DNA of 64,000 nucleotides from Mycolicibacterium austroafricanum (GTDB lineage Bacteria; Actinomycetota; Actinomycetes; Mycobacteriales; Mycobacteriaceae): contig NZ_HG964451.1 of the NCBI RefSeq assembly GCF_000612725.1, positions 668,143 through 732,142 on the forward strand, read 5' to 3'. The number at the start of each line of letters is the position of its first letter. The first letter of the stretch is position 1. This document shows, piece after piece, positions 35,624 through 48,500 of this stretch. The notes beneath the pieces were generated by a model that was not told the origin of the DNA, did no database searches, and was given only the letters and a program-made list of their open reading frames with translations. Both the position numbers and the translations under genes were made by a program.

Positions 35624-35785
35624 CAGAACAGTCAACCCCGTCAATATTCACCCGGCAATCCCCCACGCCCTGACCGGGCTGCGAATGTGCCGTTCACATC
35701 CTCGACCCGTACCGGACCCGCACCAGAAACGCGGGCACGACACAATGACTCCTCCGCCACCGAGCTTGCGACCGCAGGAGAGCCC

Positions 35786-38308
<2,523 letters not shown>

Positions 38309-38310
38309 CC

Positions 38311-38371
38311 GCCGAAATTGCATTCCAGCAGGAGCTCACTCGACAAACTCCTGACTGGAGGCAATCTCGGC
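38311..38371. repeat. Family A intergenic palindrome, copy 4
   Basis: The left arm GCCGAAATTGCATTCCAGCA (from 38311) pairs imperfectly with a right arm (CTGACTGGAGGCAATCTCGGC) ending at 38371. It begins 3 bp after the glgP stop and probably serves as its terminator. Confidence 0.65.
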
Positions 38372-38423
38372 ACGGCTTGAAAACCCTTGGCGCGCAGGCG
38401 GGGTGTCGTGCCACGCTGGCCGC

Positions 38424-39122
38424 ATGGTCGATGTCGACGCCTTCGCCGCCGACGGGTTCGTCAAGGTCGTGGGCGCCCCGCGGGCGCTCGCCGACGCTGC
38501 CCGCGCGCAGGTGTGGCGTCAGCTCCCGGTGTCACCGGACGATCCGTCGTCGTGGACGCAGCCGGTGCTGTGGGCGGCTGATCTCACCGGCGACGGCCCG
38601 TGCGGCGAGCTGGCGCGCAGCCCGGTGCTGGCCGCGGCGCTCGACGGGATCTGCGGCCCCGGCGGGTGGGTGCCCCGCGGCGCGCTCGGCAACGTCCCGG
38701 TCCGCTTCCCGGTGTCCCCGCCCGCCGAGGACCGGGGTTGGCACATCGACCTGAACACCCAGGCCGCCGACGGGACATGGGTGGTGACCAACCGCCCGCA
38801 GACGGTGCTGGTGCTGACGCTGCTCTCGGAGGTGACGCTCGCCGACGCCCCGACCCGCATCCGTGCGGGTTCCCATCGTGACGTCGCCGCCGTGCTGGGC
38901 GACGAGCCGCTGGATGCGGTGACCGCCGGGGCGCTCGTCGACGCGGCCAGCGCCGACCGGCCCGTCCGCCATGCGACCGGCTCGCCGGGCGACATGTACA
39001 TCCTGCACCCCTTCACCGTCCACGCCGCCGACGAACACCGCGGCGCCACACCGCGCGCCATGGCCCAGGGACCCGTCCTCCTCCGCGATTTCGGCGTGCT
39101 CAGTCGCGTTGCGCACGACTGA
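38424..39122 (+). CDS. Phytanoyl-CoA dioxygenase (PhyH)-like protein
   Basis: A 232-aa protein of the PhyH double-stranded beta-helix family. The Fe(II) site HxD is seen in GWHIDLN (about residue 111) and the distal His in ILHPFTVHAADEHRG; an Arg after it (TPRAMAQ) would bind 2-oxoglutarate. It is likely a non-haem Fe(II)/2-oxoglutarate hydroxylase of unknown substrate. ATG 38424 begins a typical PhyH N-terminus (FAADGFVKV). The last 11 codons are built from the left arm of a family B palindrome, so the C-terminal RDFGVLSRVAHD may be repeat-derived. Confidence 0.8.
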   Translation: MVDVDAFAADGFVKVVGAPRALADAARAQVWRQLPVSPDDPSSWTQPVLWAADLTGDGPCGELARSPVLAAALDGICGPGGWVPRGALGNVPVRFPVSPPAEDRGWHIDLNTQAADGTWVVTNRPQTVLVLTLLSEVTLADAPTRIRAGSHRDVAAVLGDEPLDAVTAGALVDAASADRPVRHATGSPGDMYILHPFTVHAADEHRGATPRAMAQGPVLLRDFGVLSRVAHD

Positions 39123-39135
39123 CCACACCGAAATC
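39087..39135. repeat. Family B palindrome spanning the PhyH stop codon
   Basis: GATTTCGGCGTGCTCAGTCG (39087-39106) pairs at 18 of 20 positions with CGACTGACCACACCGAAATC (39116-39135). The TGA at 39120-39122 is inside the right arm. Confidence 0.7.
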
Positions 39136-39147
39136 GCAGTTCGATAA

Positions 39148-40248
<1,101 letters not shown>

Positions 40249-41103
40249 TTACTTGAAGTACGGGTCCAGCAGCGTCGACCAGGCGTTGTCGAGCTGATCC
40301 CATTCGGCCTCGCAGCCGTCGGCGCGGTCCTCGGGAAGCCGGCCGTCGCTGACCAGGTCGCCGTTGGCCGCCGGGTCCGACCCGTAGATCCAGCACTCCA
40401 GGTTGTACATCCGCGCCTCGTCGAGGGTGTGCACGTCGGCGAGGTCGGCCTCGCCCACTTCGCCGCGCTGCTCACCGCTCACGCCGAACACCCGGGCGAA
40501 GTCCTTGACCGACTGCACCGATTCGGGGTCGGGCTGGCCGTCCTCGTCGGGCTGCAACAGCACGTAGGCGGCGAGCTGATCGGCGACGTCTTCTTCCCGG
40601 CCGGTGATCGGCAGGTCGTAGACGGTGACCGCCATGTGGCCGACCTCGTGATAGAAGGTGGCCCATTCGGTGTTGATCGCCGCAGCCGCCGGGTCCGGAT
40701 CCCCTGCGTCGGCGAAGATCTGCTCGCTGTTGGCGGTGTCCTCGTAGCAGATGGTGACGGTCTTGGCGTCCGGATCCCAGAACGCGTTGGCCTCGTCGCA
40801 CTGCACGCCGAGAAGCGGGATGTCGTAGGGCAGGACCAGGGTGTCGTTGATGTCGTCGGCCATGTCTTCGAGCACCTGGTCGCCCTGCAACAGCTCCTTG
40901 CCCCGGACGGCCTCCGGGGTCTGGGCGTCCTCGTAGCTGACGATCATCGAGCCGCCGCTTTCGGGGGCCGGGCCTTCCGGGTTCTGGGACGCTTCGGCCT
41001 TGCCCGTGACGGACTCGGTCGTCTCGGGTTGCTGCTGCTCGGCGCCTCCACATCCGACGACGAGCAGACCGGCCGCCAACAGCGGCAACACCTGTATGCG
41101 CAT
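40249..41103 (-). CDS. DUF4344-type putative metallopeptidase lipoprotein
   Basis: A 284-aa protein. Lipoprotein signal MRIQVLPLLAAGLLVVGCGG with lipobox VVGC (about 15-18), then a low-complexity Gln/Glu/Pro-rich linker. The conserved domain has VTICYEDT and the zinc-type motif FYHEVGHMAVTVYDLP, followed by REEDVADQLAAYVLL, as in DUF4344 putative metallopeptidases. Cys residues (QCDEAN, ICYED, LECWIYG, DGCEAEW) may form disulfides outside the membrane. The ATG at 41103 follows an AAAGGGG site. Substrate unknown. Confidence 0.82.
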   Translation of the reverse strand: MRIQVLPLLAAGLLVVGCGGAEQQQPETTESVTGKAEASQNPEGPAPESGGSMIVSYEDAQTPEAVRGKELLQGDQVLEDMADDINDTLVLPYDIPLLGVQCDEANAFWDPDAKTVTICYEDTANSEQIFADAGDPDPAAAAINTEWATFYHEVGHMAVTVYDLPITGREEDVADQLAAYVLLQPDEDGQPDPESVQSVKDFARVFGVSGEQRGEVGEADLADVHTLDEARMYNLECWIYGSDPAANGDLVSDGRLPEDRADGCEAEWDQLDNAWSTLLDPYFK

Positions 41104-41166
41104 GTCCCGACCCCTTTGCTGCGACGAATCTTTTGACACCGTCGCAGATTTTAGGCCGGTACAGGG

Positions 41167-41583
41167 CTACTTCGAGTAATCGGTGCTCAGCCAGCGCTGC
41201 GGGCGCATCCGGATGACGACCGACGTGGGTGTCAGGTTCTCGTCGGTGAACTGTCCGCCCTCCTGCTCACCGAGGTAGCGCACAGCGATCGCACGCACCT
41301 CCGCGTCCCGGGCGGGCCCGATCGCGGTGACGTCACCCTCGGCGGTGACGTACCTGTAGGGCGGCTGTTCGTCCTGGGCGGTGATGGCGAAACGGCCGGC
41401 GTCACGGATCAGCCGGTGCTTCACCGAGTCGGCCTCGGTCCACAGCAGCACCTCACCGCCGGGCTCGTAGCCGTACCAGATCGGCACCGACAGCGGCGCC
41501 CGGCCGGGCCGCTCGACGGCGATCACCCCGACATGCAGGCCGGCCAGGTACTTCTCACGCTCGTCATTCGTCATCGTCGCCAT
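41167..41583 (-). CDS. Pyridoxamine 5'-phosphate oxidase-family split-barrel protein
   Basis: A 138-aa split-barrel flavin-binding-fold protein. ERPGRAPLSVPIWYGYEPGGEVLLWTE and RDAGRFAITAQDEQPPYRYVTAEGDV are the usual strands; it lacks the features of true PdxH. Members in mycobacteria bind FMN or F420. ATG 41583 is used (41574 is possible). It is transcribed in the same direction as the upstream DUF385 gene, 38 bp away, suggesting a shared transcript. Confidence 0.8.
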   Translation of the reverse strand: MATMTNDEREKYLAGLHVGVIAVERPGRAPLSVPIWYGYEPGGEVLLWTEADSVKHRLIRDAGRFAITAQDEQPPYRYVTAEGDVTAIGPARDAEVRAIAVRYLGEQEGGQFTDENLTPTSVVIRMRPQRWLSTDYSK

Positions 41584-41621
41584 GTCTTGTGCCAACCGGT
41601 GCGAGCGCGGTCACATTCCCG

Positions 41622-42062
41622 TCAGGTCGCGGTCACCAGCTCGAAGACGGGGATGACGCGGTCGGTGCGGGATTCGTAGTCGGCAAACCCGGGCGCCCGT
41701 TCGGCGACGACGGCGTAGACCCTGTCGCGTTCCTCGCGGGGCAGCTCGCGGGCGGTCACCGGCTTGGCGGGCGCGGTCCCGATCTCCACGCTCGCCTCCG
41801 GGTGGGCGCGAATGTTGAACGCCCAGGCCGGATCTCGGTCGCGGCCAGCTGAGGAGCCGACGATGTAGATCCTGTCGTCGATGTCGAAGTACGCCACCGG
41901 GTTGACGCGCGGCTGCCCGCTCTTGGCCCCGGTGGAGGTGAGCAGCAGCAGCGGGAAGCCCTCGAACTGGCCGCCGACCTTGCCGCCGTTGGCCCGGAAC
42001 TCGTCGATGTTGCGCTGGTTGAAGTCGCGCTCGTCGGCCATCTGGTCCGCCATGCCGGCCAT
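41622..42062 (-). CDS. DUF385/DDN-family deazaflavin (F420)-dependent nitroreductase-like protein
   Basis: A 146-aa protein of the Ddn/Rv3547-type fold. Conserved pieces include FNQRNIDEFRANGGKVGG, LLLLTSTGAKSGQPRVNPVAYF and DPAWAFNIRAHPEASVEIG. These proteins use reduced F420 to reduce quinones or nitro compounds. The ATG at 42062 gives the family-typical start; the frame remains open upstream. It is divergent from the formamidase gene with a 52-bp gap. Confidence 0.88.
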   Translation of the reverse strand: MAGMADQMADERDFNQRNIDEFRANGGKVGGQFEGFPLLLLTSTGAKSGQPRVNPVAYFDIDDRIYIVGSSAGRDRDPAWAFNIRAHPEASVEIGTAPAKPVTARELPREERDRVYAVVAERAPGFADYESRTDRVIPVFELVTAT

Positions 42063-42114
42063 GGTATGGCGGATTCGACGCGCACTCCAGGCCCGGACGG
42101 ACAAGGATGGCGCC

Positions 42115-43128
42115 ATGGACCATGTCACCTTCGTCCCGTCGCCGGATCAGTTCAGCTTCACCTTCGGCGGCGCGGAACCGGTGATGCGGATCCGCCCCGG
42201 CACGGTGTTGACGTTGTGGACCGAGGACGCCTACGGCGGGCGCATCACCAGCACCGACAGCGTCGCCACCACGGCACTGGACACCGAGGACCTCAACCCG
42301 CAGACCGGGCCGTTCTGGATCGAGGGCGCCGAGCCCGGCGACACGGTGGCGGTGCACCTGGTCGACCTGACCCCGGCGCGCAGCTGGGGCGCGTCGACGC
42401 TGATCCCGTTCTTCGGCGGGCTGACCAGCGTGCCGGCCAGCCCGACGCTGCAGGACGCACTCCCCGAACGCACCTGGATCTACGAATATGATTCGGCGGC
42501 AAAGACTCTGGCCTTCGATGCGCGGGGCAGTGACTTCAGTGTGGCCCTGCCCGCCAACCCGATGCTGGGCACCGTCGGCGTCGCGCCGGCCCGCCGCGAG
42601 GTGCGGACGTCGCTGGTGCCCGACGTGTTCGGCGGCAACATGGACACGCCGGAGATGGCCGCGGGCGCGACGTGCTATCTGCGGGTGAATGTGCCGGGGG
42701 CGCTGTTCTCGCTCGGCGACGGGCACTACCGGCAGGGGGAGGGCGAGTCGTGCGGCACCGCGGTGGAGGGCGCCATGCACGTCACCGCGATCGTCGACCT
42801 CATCAAGGGTGGCGGCCCGGCGTGGCCGCGGCTGGAGACCGACACCCACCTGATGTGCGTGGGGTCGGGCCGGCCGCTGGAAGAGGCGTGGCGGGCCGGG
42901 CAGGTGGAGATGATCACCTGGCTCGGTGAGCTCTACGGGCTCGACCGACTCGACGCCTACCAGCTGTTGACCCAGATCTCGCTGGCGCCGATCGCCAACG
43001 TGGTGGACACCAACTACAGCTCGGTCACCAAGATCGACAAGCGGCTGCTGCCGGCGGCACCCGCATACCAAGGTATTCACGCGGAATTGCGTTCGGCTGC
43101 AGCAGCATTGGGAACCGTCAACTACTAG
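42115..43128 (+). CDS. Acetamidase/formamidase family protein
   Basis: A 337-aa FmdA/AmdA-family protein. Motifs include WTEDAYGGRI, NPQTGPFWIEGAEPGDTVAVHL, VFGGNMDTPEM and SLGDGHYRQGEGESCGTAVEGAM, the last holding the family's metal and nucleophile region. It hydrolyses short amides to ammonia and a carboxylate. ATG 42115. The next gene (SDR) starts 10 bp downstream, and an amidohydrolase follows, so this looks like a small amide or cyclic-amide catabolic operon. Confidence 0.88.
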   Translation: MDHVTFVPSPDQFSFTFGGAEPVMRIRPGTVLTLWTEDAYGGRITSTDSVATTALDTEDLNPQTGPFWIEGAEPGDTVAVHLVDLTPARSWGASTLIPFFGGLTSVPASPTLQDALPERTWIYEYDSAAKTLAFDARGSDFSVALPANPMLGTVGVAPARREVRTSLVPDVFGGNMDTPEMAAGATCYLRVNVPGALFSLGDGHYRQGEGESCGTAVEGAMHVTAIVDLIKGGGPAWPRLETDTHLMCVGSGRPLEEAWRAGQVEMITWLGELYGLDRLDAYQLLTQISLAPIANVVDTNYSSVTKIDKRLLPAAPAYQGIHAELRSAAAALGTVNY

Positions 43129-43138
43129 GAGGACTGCT

Positions 43139-43867
43139 ATGGAACTCGGCCTTGAGGGCAAGCGCTTCGCTGTCACGGGCGGCACCCGCGGGATCGGCCG
43201 CGCGGTGGTCGAGGGCCTGCTCGCCGAGGGTGCGTCGGTCGCCTACTGCGCGCGCACCTACGAGCCGGTGCCCGGCGCGGTGGGCACCGCGGTGGACGTC
43301 GGCGACGGTGCCGCGCTCGCGACGTGGGTGGACGCCACCGCCGACGCGTTCAGCGGCCTCGACGGTGTGGTCGCCAATGTCAGTGCGCTCGCGATCCCCG
43401 AGACGCACGAGAACTGGCACACCTCGTTCGACGTGGACCTGATGGGCACGGTCAATCTGGTCGACGCGGCATTGCCGTATCTGCTCGAGGCGGACGCCGG
43501 GTCGATCGTCACCATCTCCAGCGTGTCGGGCCGCGAGATCGATTTCGCCGCAGGCCCGTACGGCACGATGAAGGCCGCGATCATCCATTACACCCAGGGT
43601 CTGGCGTTCAAGCTGGCCGCCCAGGGTGTGCGCGCCAACACCGTCAGCCCCGGCAACACCTATTTCCCGGGCGGGGTGTGGCCGTCGATCGAGCAGAGCG
43701 ATCCGGAGTTGTTCGCCACCGCGCTGGCGCTGAACCCGACCGGCCGGATGGCGACGCCACAGGAGGTGGCCAACGCGGTGGTGTTCCTGTCCAGCGCGGC
43801 GGCCAGCTTCATCACGGGCACCAACCTGCTCGTCGACGGCGCCCTCACCCGCGGCGTCCAACTGTGA
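43139..43867 (+). CDS. Short-chain dehydrogenase/reductase
   Basis: A 242-aa SDR. TGGTRGIG (residues 13-20), a shortened NNAG region (VVANVSALAIP), catalytic Ser in ISSVSGREIDFAAGPYGTMKAA with Y-x3-K, and ending VDGALTRGVQL. It starts at ATG 43139 after AGGAGG at 43128-43133. It is likely cotranscribed with the formamidase. Its TGA at 43865-43867 overlaps the left end of palindrome B1. Confidence 0.88.
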   Translation: MELGLEGKRFAVTGGTRGIGRAVVEGLLAEGASVAYCARTYEPVPGAVGTAVDVGDGAALATWVDATADAFSGLDGVVANVSALAIPETHENWHTSFDVDLMGTVNLVDAALPYLLEADAGSIVTISSVSGREIDFAAGPYGTMKAAIIHYTQGLAFKLAAQGVRANTVSPGNTYFPGGVWPSIEQSDPELFATALALNPTGRMATPQEVANAVVFLSSAAASFITGTNLLVDGALTRGVQL

Positions 43868-43914
43868 TTTCGGCGTAGTCGGTCAACGTCAGCGTGACCA
43901 ACGACACCGAAATC
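43866..43914. repeat. Family B palindrome between SDR stop and amidohydrolase start
   Basis: GATTTCGGCGTAGTCGGTCA (43866-43885) pairs at 17 of 20 positions with TGACCAACGACACCGAAATC (43895-43914). It overlaps the SDR stop codon and contains the GTG used as start for the next gene. Confidence 0.75.
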
Positions 43915-45528
43915 GCTGTCTTGACCGCCCCGCCCACCCTGTTCACCGGCGGCACCATCTGGACGGGCCGCGGCGACACCGATGCCGTGCTGATCGACGG
44001 TGGTGTCGTCGCCGCGCTCGGGGACAAGGCACGGCAATGGGGCGGGGCGCATCACGTCGACCTGGACGGCGGCTTCCTGATGCCGTCGTTCGCCGACGGG
44101 CACGCCCATCCGCTCTACGGCGGGCTGGAGGCGGTCGGTCCGCCGGTGCGCCGATGCGGCTCGGTCGACGAGATCGTGCGGGCCGTGCAGCAGTACGCCG
44201 CCGACCATCCCGACGAGGACTGGATCGTCGGCGCGTCCTACGACAGCAGCCTGGCCCCCGAGGGGTTGTTCGACGCCCGTTGGCTCGATGCCGCGGTACC
44301 CGACCGCCCGGTGGTGTTGCGCGCGTGGGACTACCACACGGTGTGGTGCAATTCGGCGGCGCTGCAGCGCGCCGGCATCACCGCCGAGACACCCGAACCG
44401 GTGCTGGGCGAGATCCCGCGCCGCGCCGACGGATCTCCGCTGGGTACGTTGCGGGAGTGGGGCGCAACCGATCTGGTGATGAACGCGATGCCGCCGCGGG
44501 ACGAGGCGGTGCGCGTGGGTGCGCTGGGAACCGCCGCCGACTACTACCTGTCCCGCGGGGTGACGTGGGTGCAGGACGCGTGGGTGGAGCCCGCAGACGT
44601 CGCGACGTACGTGGCGGCAGCAGGGCAGGGGGCGCTGCGGATGCGGTTCAACCTCGCGCTGTACGCCGACCCGCGCCATTTCGACGCGCAGGTCACTCAG
44701 TTCGCCGAGCAGCGGGCCCTCGTCGAGGCTGCGCGATCACCACTGCTCACCGCGCAGACGGTGAAGTTCTTCGCCGACGGGGTGGTGGAGAACGGGACCG
44801 GGGCGCTGCTGGCGCCGTACTGCACGGGTCTGCACGACCACGCGGGTCAACGCAACTGGGAGGGTGAGTCGCTGGCGGAGGCGGCGCGCCGCGTCGACGA
44901 GCTCGGTCTGCAGATCCACATCCACGCCATCGGCGATGCCGCAGTCCGCCAGGCTCTGGACGCGATCGAATACGTTGCCGCGCAGAACGGTCCGCGTGAC
45001 CGCAGGGCGGTGATCGCGCACTGCCAGCTCGTCGACCGCGGCGATCTGGACCGGTTCGCCGCGCTCGGTGTCATCCCGAACATGCAGCCGTTGTGGGCTC
45101 AGCTGGACGCGTTGATGACGGTGTTGACGATCCCGCGGCTCGGCGCCGACCGCGCGGACGGCCAGTATCCGATCCGGACGCTGGACGCCTCGGGCGCCCC
45201 GCTGGCGTTCGGCTCCGACTGGCCGGTGTCCTCGGGCGCACCGCTGGACGGCGTCGCCGTGGCCGCGTCGCGGACCACCTCCGACGGCGACCCGCCGGGC
45301 GGATGGACACCCCATGAGATCCTGCCCGTCGAACGCGCACTGACGGCCTACACCGCCGCCGTCGCGCACCAGGCGTTCGCCGAGAACACCTGGGGCATCC
45401 TCGAACCCGGCTTCAGCGCGGACATGGTGTGGCTGGACCGAGATCCCCGCGTCACACCGCCGCTGGAGCTGCCGTCCACCTCGGTCGTCGGCACCTATCT
45501 GCGCGGCACCCTCGCCTCCCCGGCTTGA
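43894..45528 (+). CDS. YtcJ-like metal-dependent amidohydrolase
   Basis: A 544-aa Amidohydro_3-type enzyme. LFTGGTIWTG opens the composite domain, DGHAHPLYGGL is the HxH metal pair, IHIHAIGDAAVRQ and VIAHCQLVD hold further ligands, and FGSDWPVSSG has the catalytic Asp. Substrates in this family are amides, cyclic amides or aryl amides. The GTG at 43894 is within palindrome B1 and gives an odd leader, MTNDTEIAV; TTG at 43921 (protein starting TAPPTLFTGG) may be the true start. The stop TGA overlaps the next palindrome (B2). Confidence 0.83.
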   Translation: MTNDTEIAVLTAPPTLFTGGTIWTGRGDTDAVLIDGGVVAALGDKARQWGGAHHVDLDGGFLMPSFADGHAHPLYGGLEAVGPPVRRCGSVDEIVRAVQQYAADHPDEDWIVGASYDSSLAPEGLFDARWLDAAVPDRPVVLRAWDYHTVWCNSAALQRAGITAETPEPVLGEIPRRADGSPLGTLREWGATDLVMNAMPPRDEAVRVGALGTAADYYLSRGVTWVQDAWVEPADVATYVAAAGQGALRMRFNLALYADPRHFDAQVTQFAEQRALVEAARSPLLTAQTVKFFADGVVENGTGALLAPYCTGLHDHAGQRNWEGESLAEAARRVDELGLQIHIHAIGDAAVRQALDAIEYVAAQNGPRDRRAVIAHCQLVDRGDLDRFAALGVIPNMQPLWAQLDALMTVLTIPRLGADRADGQYPIRTLDASGAPLAFGSDWPVSSGAPLDGVAVAASRTTSDGDPPGGWTPHEILPVERALTAYTAAVAHQAFAENTWGILEPGFSADMVWLDRDPRVTPPLELPSTSVVGTYLRGTLASPA

Positions 45529-45575
45529 TTTCGGCGTAGTCGGTCAACGTCAGCGTGACCGACTACACCGAAATC
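45527..45575. repeat. Family B palindrome shared by two convergent gene ends
   Basis: GATTTCGGCGTAGTCGGTCA (45527-45546) pairs at 19 of 20 positions with TGACCGACTACACCGAAATC (45556-45575). It overlaps the amidohydrolase stop at one end. The right arm contains the stop (TAG) and last codons of the minus-strand ATPase gene. Likely a bidirectional terminator. Confidence 0.8.
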
Positions 45576-48500
45576 GCCAACTCGAGCACGTCTTCGGCCG
45601 AGGGTGGGCTCGACGGGTGGTAGGACAGGCACCACGGCGCGACGATCCGGTGGAACGCCTCCCCCTCGGCGGCCACGTAGAAGTTGCCTGCGCGCAGCCT
45701 GCTGATGTCGTCGACGAGACCGCCCTTGGCGCGCGCCATCTCGCGGGCCGCCTCGATCTGGGCGGGCGCGTTGAGCAGGCCGTAGAACTGGGTGGCCGCG
45801 TTGCCCGGGATGTTGTTGTTCAGCGACTTGGGCGCCTGGGTGGCGAAGACCAGGCCGAGCCCGTACTTACGGGCCTGCGACGACAGCGCCAGCGTGCTGC
45901 GCGTGCACGCGGTGAAACCCCGTGCGGGAGCGAAGTTCTGAGCTTCGTCCATCACCAACAGCCCGCCGAGGGGACGCTCGCCGGCCGGGTTGCGTTTGAT
46001 CCAGGCGAACAGCGCCATCTGCAGCTGGTTGACGAAGCTCTGCCGCTGCTCGTCGGACGGCAGGCCGATCATGCTGATCACCGACACCCGGGCGCGGTAT
46101 TCGTCGGACGGGGTGAGCAGCACGCCCGGGTCGACGGGTGTTCCGGCGCCGCCGAAGAGCGGGTCGTTGACCATCGCCGCCCGCAGGTTCTGCGAGAGGT
46201 CACCGGCGATGGCATGGGCACCGGCCATGTTGCTGACGTCCTCGGGCAGGTCGGCCAGCAGCCGGACGAAGCCGTCCAGCGTCGGCGACGGCGTTCTGCC
46301 GTAGTGCTGCAACGCTTCCCGGAGTACGGCGCGGGACCGGGTGGCCTTCTGTGTCTTCCCGGTGATCAGCGCCTGCGGCTCCAGCGCCGCGCAGGCCGAC
46401 TCGACTGCGTCGGTGAACTCGTCGTAGTCGGCGACGACGCTGGCGAAGTCGGGCAGCGGCTGGAACGCCAGCGGCCGCCCGTTGGTGCGGCGCGGCGTCC
46501 AGATCGTCACCTCGGTGTGGCGCAGGTAGTCGTCGGCGCGCGCACCGTCGGAGCGGCGCCACCCGTCCGGCGGCTGCGGCCACCCGGTGCCCAGCCGGGA
46601 CAGGTCGTTGTTGGGGTCCAGCACGATCGACGAGACACCGCGCAGCGCGCACTCCTCGACGAGCCGACGGATCAGCACCGTTTTGCCCGACCCGGAGCCG
46701 GCGAAGATCGCGACGTGTTTGCGCAGCGCCGAAAGCCCCACGGTCACCGGTTCTTCGGTGTGCACATCCAGGCCCAGCGGGAGCTCGGTGTCGGGCACCT
46801 CATAGTCGTGGTCCACGACGGATTCCGGCTCGTCCACGGGCAGGGCGGCCTCCGGCCCATCCTCGGGCACGACCGCCACCGGCTCGGCCGGGCCGTCACC
46901 CAGCGCCTCGGCCAGCAGCGTCAACCCGTGGGCAGGGCGGCGCGCCCGCAACCAGCCGGGAAGGTCGGGGTCGTCGTCGCGGATCAGGTCGCGCAACGCG
47001 GTCATGGTGCGCACGTCGTCTTCGGACAACGGCAGCACCCGTCCGCCGGCGGCCAGGAACTCGTCGATCACCGCGGCGGTCTTGGGTCCGCTCGGCCACG
47101 GCGAGTTGCGCAGCAGGAACAGACTGCGCCGATCGCTTCCCGCGCCGAAACCCGCTGCCGTGACGGCCTTTCGGATCCGGCTGAGCGCGGCGGTGGCGTT
47201 GGTGGCCGCGACGGCCCGGAACGCCCAGTGCCGCTCGTCGTCGGTGGCGGAGTCCAGGCTTTCGCGCAGCCGGGCGTGCAGCACCACGTGCGCGCCGGGC
47301 GGCGGGTCGCAGACGAACGTCTGCTCGCCGTCGCGCTCGGCGATCCACGCCGTCAGCGCCGCGGAGAGCAGTTCGGGCATCGTGGTGTCTTCGCCGTCGT
47401 GGGCCAGCGCCGCCTCCGGCACCGCACGCCGCCGGTATTCGGCGAACCGCCGGTCCAGCGCACCGGACACCGGCGCATTCCCGTTCGGCGACTGCGTTTC
47501 CCATGTCGGCTGGGCGTCGGCGCGCAGATGTGTGAGCTCGACGACCGTGCCGTGCTTGAGGCATTCCCGCACGTGTGTGTCGGCGCGGATCAGTAGTTGG
47601 CGCGGCGTGTAGGACGGCGCCTCCTCGAACGCCTCGGGCGCCAGCGGCCAACTCGGGTATAGCGGGGTGAAGCCCGTCGCGGCGTAACTGGCCGCGAAGC
47701 GACGCTCCAGGATCGCGCGGCCGATGTCGGCGCTGGGCAGCGGGGTCAGCACGCCGGTCACCCGGAACCGGTCGGCGACGGCCGCGCCGGCCTGGTCGCG
47801 GATGTGCTCCCACACCGCGGGCAGGCACGCGACCGCCGTCACGGTGCGCCGCATCGTCTGCCGCAGCGCCATCAGCCCGTGCGCCACCTGCTCGAGCACG
47901 ATGCCGCCGTCACCGGTCGACTGCCCGGTGGCGGCCACCGACTGGGCGATCAGCGTGTCGATCTGGTCGACGGCGAGCACCGACGGCCCGGCCAGCGCCA
48001 CCAGGCGCGACAGGTCGCGCACGCACTCCTGCGCCGACGCCGGTGCCGACCGCAGCCCCCACGGCCCGCGCTCCTCGACGGTGAACTCCTCGGTGCCCTC
48101 CAGGAAGCCCTCACCGATGTCGTGGGCGACGAAGTCGTTGGAGCCGAGCAACACCAGCGCACGCAGCACCTGATGGCATTGCCGCACAGTCTCTTTCGCC
48201 GCCGATGAGAGCGCTTTGATGAAACGGTACAGCGTTTCGGGGTCGAGGTCGTCGTCACCGATGATCGCGCGACGGTCGGCGCGTGACACGTGCGCGAGCG
48301 ACGCCAGTTCCCACAGCAGGTCCTTCAGCTGCGTCTCGCGGTTCGCCCCGGGACGGCCGAGGCTCTCCAGCATGCCGCTGCGCACCGATTCCCAGAAGCT
48401 GGCGGCGTCGAGCAGTTCGACGACGAAGAAGAACCCGCCGCCGTCCTGCACGCGTTCGCGGATCTGGCCGAGCAGATGCGTCTTGCCCGATCCGGCGGGG

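Noticed and set aside
33956..35785. Upstream extension of the glycogen phosphorylase frame by about 610 codons
   Set aside because: It is antisense to the diguanylate cyclase, has no domain, and a good ribosome-binding site precedes GTG 35786.
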